Shown here: positions 49,106 through 51,648 of the stretch, in pieces
How the letters are laid out: each line of letters begins with the position of its first letter
Position numbering within the stretch: position 1 is the stretch's first letter
DNA from: RGIG3102 sp045633415
GTDB lineage: Bacteria; Bacillota; Clostridia; Oscillospirales; Ruminococcaceae
Length of the DNA: 51,648 nt
Assembly: GCA_045633415.1 (NCBI GenBank)
Contig: JAZQYH010000090.1
Span: forward strand, 1-51,648
Reading direction: 5' to 3'
Notes under the pieces: model-generated
Told to the model about the DNA's origin: nothing
The model's input: the letters and a program-made list of their open reading frames with translations, nothing else
The model's database searches: none
Program-made: the position numbers and the translations under genes

Positions 49106-49774
49106 TTATTTGATTATTTCTTCAGCTGTTTTTACAGTGTTCAGCAGACCTGTGTTGTGCTTTGGATATTCTTTCGCCATGCTTTCGCTGGTCATTTCAA
49201 AAGCATCGCCAATCTGTTTTGTCACTATTTTATCAGCCAGCAGAAGGTTTATATCCGCGCTGACCTTTTCCATGGCGCCCAGAGTGTAGCTTTCATACAG
49301 CTGGGAAGAAACTTTAAACATACTCTGGCTGTTTTTCTTTTCAGACCGATACAGTTTTCTGAACATTCTGTACACTGACATCATCAGATAATCGCTTACC
49401 TTTGTTGTCAGTTCTTTGTTGCCTGCTTTAGCCAGCATATCGTAAACAACATTCAAAGAGGAAGAAATAAGTCGTTTGTTCATAGCTGGTAACACACTGC
49501 CTGAATAGTGGCTGTCTTTTGCAGTTTCAGCACCTTCCAAATCGTTTACAGTCAGTACAGCGCCGCTTCTGTCAGGGCTTCTGCCCAGTATGTAATCGCT
49601 GGAAACATTGTAGTAATCACACAGCTTGATAAGAAAATCAAGACCACATTCTCTCATCCCTTTTTCATAATGGCTCAACAAAGCCTGACTGATACCCAGA
49701 TCGGCTGCTGCCTGTTTCTGTGTAATGCCTTTCTCTTTGCGTAATAAAGTTATGATTCTGCTGAAGCTGTTCAT
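49106..49774 (-). CDS. XRE-family transcriptional regulator
   Basis: The 222-residue protein has an N-terminal helix-turn-helix (about 5-65) reading ITLLRKEKGITQKQAAADLGISQALLSHYEKGMRECGLDFLIKLCDYYNVSSDYILG, the classic XRE/Cro-CI pattern. The rest (about 80-222) is predicted helical and unrelated to any domain I recognise. GAGG precedes the ATG. It is divergent from the histidine phosphatase gene, with direct ATATTGTAA repeats in the shared intergenic region that could be its operators. Autoregulation is inferred from position only. Confidence 0.85.
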   Translation of the reverse strand: MNSFSRIITLLRKEKGITQKQAAADLGISQALLSHYEKGMRECGLDFLIKLCDYYNVSSDYILGRSPDRSGAVLTVNDLEGAETAKDSHYSGSVLPAMNKRLISSSLNVVYDMLAKAGNKELTTKVSDYLMMSVYRMFRKLYRSEKKNSQSMFKVSSQLYESYTLGAMEKVSADINLLLADKIVTKQIGDAFEMTSESMAKEYPKHNTGLLNTVKTAEEIIK

Positions 49775-49805
49775 GATTTTTCCTCTTTTTTAATACTGTC
49801 CGTAA

Positions 49806-49834
49806 ATTATAACCCAAAAAAAACATATTGTAAA
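49806..49834 (-). promoter_or_regulatory. promoter of the XRE gene overlapping an ATATTGTAA repeat
   Basis: On the minus strand TTTACA (49834-49829) and TATAAT (49811-49806) are 17 bases apart. The -35 overlaps ATATTGTAA (49825-49833, plus strand). A second copy lies at 49864-49872, directly before the divergent gene's ribosome binding site. Confidence 0.6.
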
Positions 49835-49888
49835 TAGCAATTTTAAACTAAAAATAACAAAATATATTGTAATATGGAGGCAATCCAA

Positions 49889-50572
49889 ATGAGAAGTTAT
49901 AACCTTCACCTTATCCGTCACGGCCTTACAGAAGGCAACCTTTTAGGCCAGTATCTTGGCAGCGGCACAGACTCACCTCTGTGTGCATCTGGCATTGAAC
50001 GCCTTGAAATGCTGAAAGAAAAATTTGCATATCCATGGCCTGAAAAACTGTATGTAAGCCCAATGACAAGAACTATCCAGACAGCTGAAATTATTTACCC
50101 TGAACATGATTACACAATCGTTTCAGACCTGCGTGAATGTCATTTTGGCGAATTTGAAGGCAGAACATTCCACGAGCTTATGGCTATCGACCCTAACTTT
50201 GCAAAATGGCTGGACCCAAACAGTGGTTATCAGCCTGTAGGTGGCGAAGCAAGTGCTGACTTTGCAGAACGTGTAGTACTGGCTCTGGACCAGATTTTTA
50301 TGGATATGATGCGCAACGGCATCCACGAAGCATCAGCTGTAACACACGGCGGTGTAATTGTTCTGCTTTTGTCCATGCTGGCTTTCCCACGTAAAAACCC
50401 AGGTGAATGGACAACTGACAACGGCTGTGGCTTTACAATCTCCACAACACCTGAAATGTGGACGAGAGACAGGGCTGTGGAAGTAACACAGATTCTCCCT
50501 GTTGGTTACGACTTTTCCGAAAGCGAACTTAACCGGTTCAAAAAAAACAAAGGACCTGAAGACGAAGAATAA
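49889..50572 (+). CDS. histidine phosphatase family protein
   Basis: The 227-residue protein has the catalytic LIRHGLTEGN (Arg10, His11) near the N-terminus, the SPMTRTIQTAE motif, ECHFGEFEGRTF and VTHGGVI with the second histidine. This is the phosphoglycerate mutase-like phosphatase fold; substrates range from sugar phosphates to alpha-ribazole phosphate. GGAGG at 49876-49880 fixes the ATG at 49889 rather than the one at 49874. It starts a three-gene unit with a deoxyribosyltransferase and a YfhO protein. Confidence 0.9.
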   Translation: MRSYNLHLIRHGLTEGNLLGQYLGSGTDSPLCASGIERLEMLKEKFAYPWPEKLYVSPMTRTIQTAEIIYPEHDYTIVSDLRECHFGEFEGRTFHELMAIDPNFAKWLDPNSGYQPVGGEASADFAERVVLALDQIFMDMMRNGIHEASAVTHGGVIVLLLSMLAFPRKNPGEWTTDNGCGFTISTTPEMWTRDRAVEVTQILPVGYDFSESELNRFKKNKGPEDEE

Positions 50573-50586
50573 TAAAGAGGTGTCTT

Positions 50587-51123
50587 ATGAATAAAAAACC
50601 TGTTGTTTATATTGCTGGCCCTGAATGTTTCCAGCCAAACGGAACAGAACTGGCACAGGCGGCAGTAACATTATGCGAAAAATATGGCTTTGAAGGTATT
50701 TCCCCTGTACTGGGTCATCCATCAGGTGACGAAATAGATTTTTCACAGGGTAAAAAAGTTGCTGCAAAGCAGATTTTTTACAACAACATTAAATATATCA
50801 ATAGCTGTGACCTTGTTATTGCAAACTTAAACAACTTCCGTGGCTGGGAACCAGACGGTGGCACTTGTTTTGAAATCGGATATGCCTATACTCAGGACAA
50901 GAAAATCTATGGCTTTATGGATGATACACGTCCATGTTATGAAAAATATATCGGTGCTGTCCACGCTGACGGAGTTTTCTGGCGCGATGACAACGGTGCA
51001 TTCTTTGAAAGTGGTGCCTGCAACCTTATGATAAGCGGTCACGCACAGATAATCGAAGGCAAATTTGAAGATGCGCTGAAAAAAGCACGGAAAGACTTTT
51101 TAGGAAAAGCTGAAAATGATTAA
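50587..51123 (+). CDS. nucleoside 2-deoxyribosyltransferase
   Basis: The 178-residue protein has the family motifs VYIAGPECF near the N-terminus, SCDLVIANLNNFRG (Asp75) and DGGTCFEIGYAY with the likely catalytic Glu96. These enzymes move deoxyribose between nucleobases, or hydrolyse deoxynucleosides or their monophosphates, in nucleotide salvage. AGAGGTG precedes the ATG. The stop lies inside the start of the YfhO gene (8-base overlap). Confidence 0.88.
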   Translation: MNKKPVVYIAGPECFQPNGTELAQAAVTLCEKYGFEGISPVLGHPSGDEIDFSQGKKVAAKQIFYNNIKYINSCDLVIANLNNFRGWEPDGGTCFEIGYAYTQDKKIYGFMDDTRPCYEKYIGAVHADGVFWRDDNGAFFESGACNLMISGHAQIIEGKFEDALKKARKDFLGKAEND

Positions 51124-51648
51124 CAAATATAAAACAGCCCAGAAGGACATTGGCTGGTATCTGGTGGTTGCATTGCTTGCAGCCGCAGGTATGGCATACT
51201 GCTTTTATGCAAGTGGTATATTTCCTTTCGGCGAAAATTCAAACCTGTTTTCAGACCTTGCAACACAGTATGTAAACTTTCTTGTGTTTTTCAGAAACAG
51301 TTCGTTGAGTGAAAAGATTTTCTCCCTTACCAAAGGGTTTGGCGGCCAGACATTCGGTCTGCTGTCTTACTACACCTTTTCACCATTCAATTTCATAACC
51401 TATCTTTTTGCACCTGAAAATATAGAGATGGCCCTGTTTGCCGTATTTATTGCAAGGGCAGTGTTTATGGCTGGCAGTATGTTCACCTACCTCCGTGAAC
51501 ATTTTGACAACAGCCTTATGAATGTAGGCTTTGCCCTGATGTACACATTCTATCCTTTCTTCACACGATATTATTTCAATATCCTGTGGGCAGACTGCTT
51601 TGCACTGTTGCCACTGCTTATTCTTGGCACAGAGCGTATAATGGACGG
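51116..51648 (+). CDS. YfhO family membrane protein, 3' end cut by window
   Basis: The visible 177 residues start MINKYKTAQKDIGWYLVVALL and contain four or more membrane helices. The family pattern is clear: an early N-terminal helix, the NLFSDLATQYVNFLVFFRNS motif, the GFGGQTFGLLSYYTFSPFNFI loop, and FYPFFTRYYFNILWADCFALLPLLILG. YfhO proteins are large polytopic GT-C-like glycosyltransferases implicated in lipoteichoic acid or surface glycolipid glycosylation. The ATG overlaps the preceding gene by eight bases, suggesting translational coupling. The rest, usually 600 or more residues, lies beyond the window. Confidence 0.88.
   Translation, partial: MINKYKTAQKDIGWYLVVALLAAAGMAYCFYASGIFPFGENSNLFSDLATQYVNFLVFFRNSSLSEKIFSLTKGFGGQTFGLLSYYTFSPFNFITYLFAPENIEMALFAVFIARAVFMAGSMFTYLREHFDNSLMNVGFALMYTFYPFFTRYYFNILWADCFALLPLLILGTERIMD

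Noticed and set aside
1..51648. CRISPR array, insertion sequence, prophage or tRNA genes
   Set aside because: No regularly spaced repeats, transposase or phage motifs, or tRNA cloverleaf sequences were found in the intergenic regions on reading both strands by eye.

Overview
The window reads as chromosomal DNA of a low-to-mid GC, endospore-forming Firmicute of the class Clostridia, probably an Oscillospirales or cluster IV-like gut organism. The class assignment rests on spoIIR, the infC-rpmI-rplT operon with an L20-type leader, the plsX-rnc-smc-ftsY order, the ispH-rpsA fusion, YfhO, LytR-CpsA-Psr and UMF1 families, and TTGACA-N17-TATAAT promoters. The order or genus is a guess. I see no tRNA, rRNA, insertion sequence, prophage or CRISPR array. 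The chromosome is densely packed, and the only gene-free stretch over 300 bases (10522-10882) is the infC promoter and leader.

Layout. 1-9.9 kb is a mosaic of short units: the 3'-truncated end of an N-acetyl sugar amidotransferase gene, a DUF1294 membrane protein, a HerA-like DUF853 ATPase, a divergent LCM-type methyltransferase, an OmpR/HisKA two-component pair with a probable autoregulatory box, a YibE/F membrane protein, an M18 aminopeptidase and two tiny genes. 9.9-17.6 kb carries spoIIR, the infC-rpmI-rplT operon (AUU start codon, attenuator leader), then a TrmH-type RNA methyltransferase, dprA, topA and trmFO. 17.6-31.9 kb is a long co-directional housekeeping run: plsX, rnc, a radical SAM gene, smc, ftsY, rdgB, yhbY, a nadD-yqeK fusion, an LCP gene, rsfS, leuS and rpsU.

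32-38.4 kb is more accessory. It has an AT-rich gene for a DEDDh exonuclease with two TerB-like repeats and a BRCT domain, a ZIP metal transporter with a candidate operator, an intracellular zinc-dependent phospholipase C-like protein, a UMF1 transporter and an M20 amidohydrolase. 38.5-48.9 kb combines cell-surface polysaccharide genes (rfbC, ABC permease and ATPase, two large tandem-domain glycosyltransferases) with a conserved run of YhiN-like flavoprotein, cmk, plsC and an ispH-rpsA fusion. 49-51.6 kb has an XRE regulator divergent from a histidine phosphatase, a nucleoside deoxyribosyltransferase and the start of a YfhO gene.

Most genes are conserved. The items most worth following are the exonuclease-TerB-TerB-BRCT protein, whose two TerB-like units repeat with an exact 84-residue period; the strong in-frame internal ribosome binding site and ATG at the IspH/S1 junction; the direct-repeat box at the two-component promoter; the palindrome over the ZIP transporter start site; and the pair of mutually exclusive hairpins ahead of the TrmH-type gene. 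All calls come from reading the sequence by eye; no database search was run.
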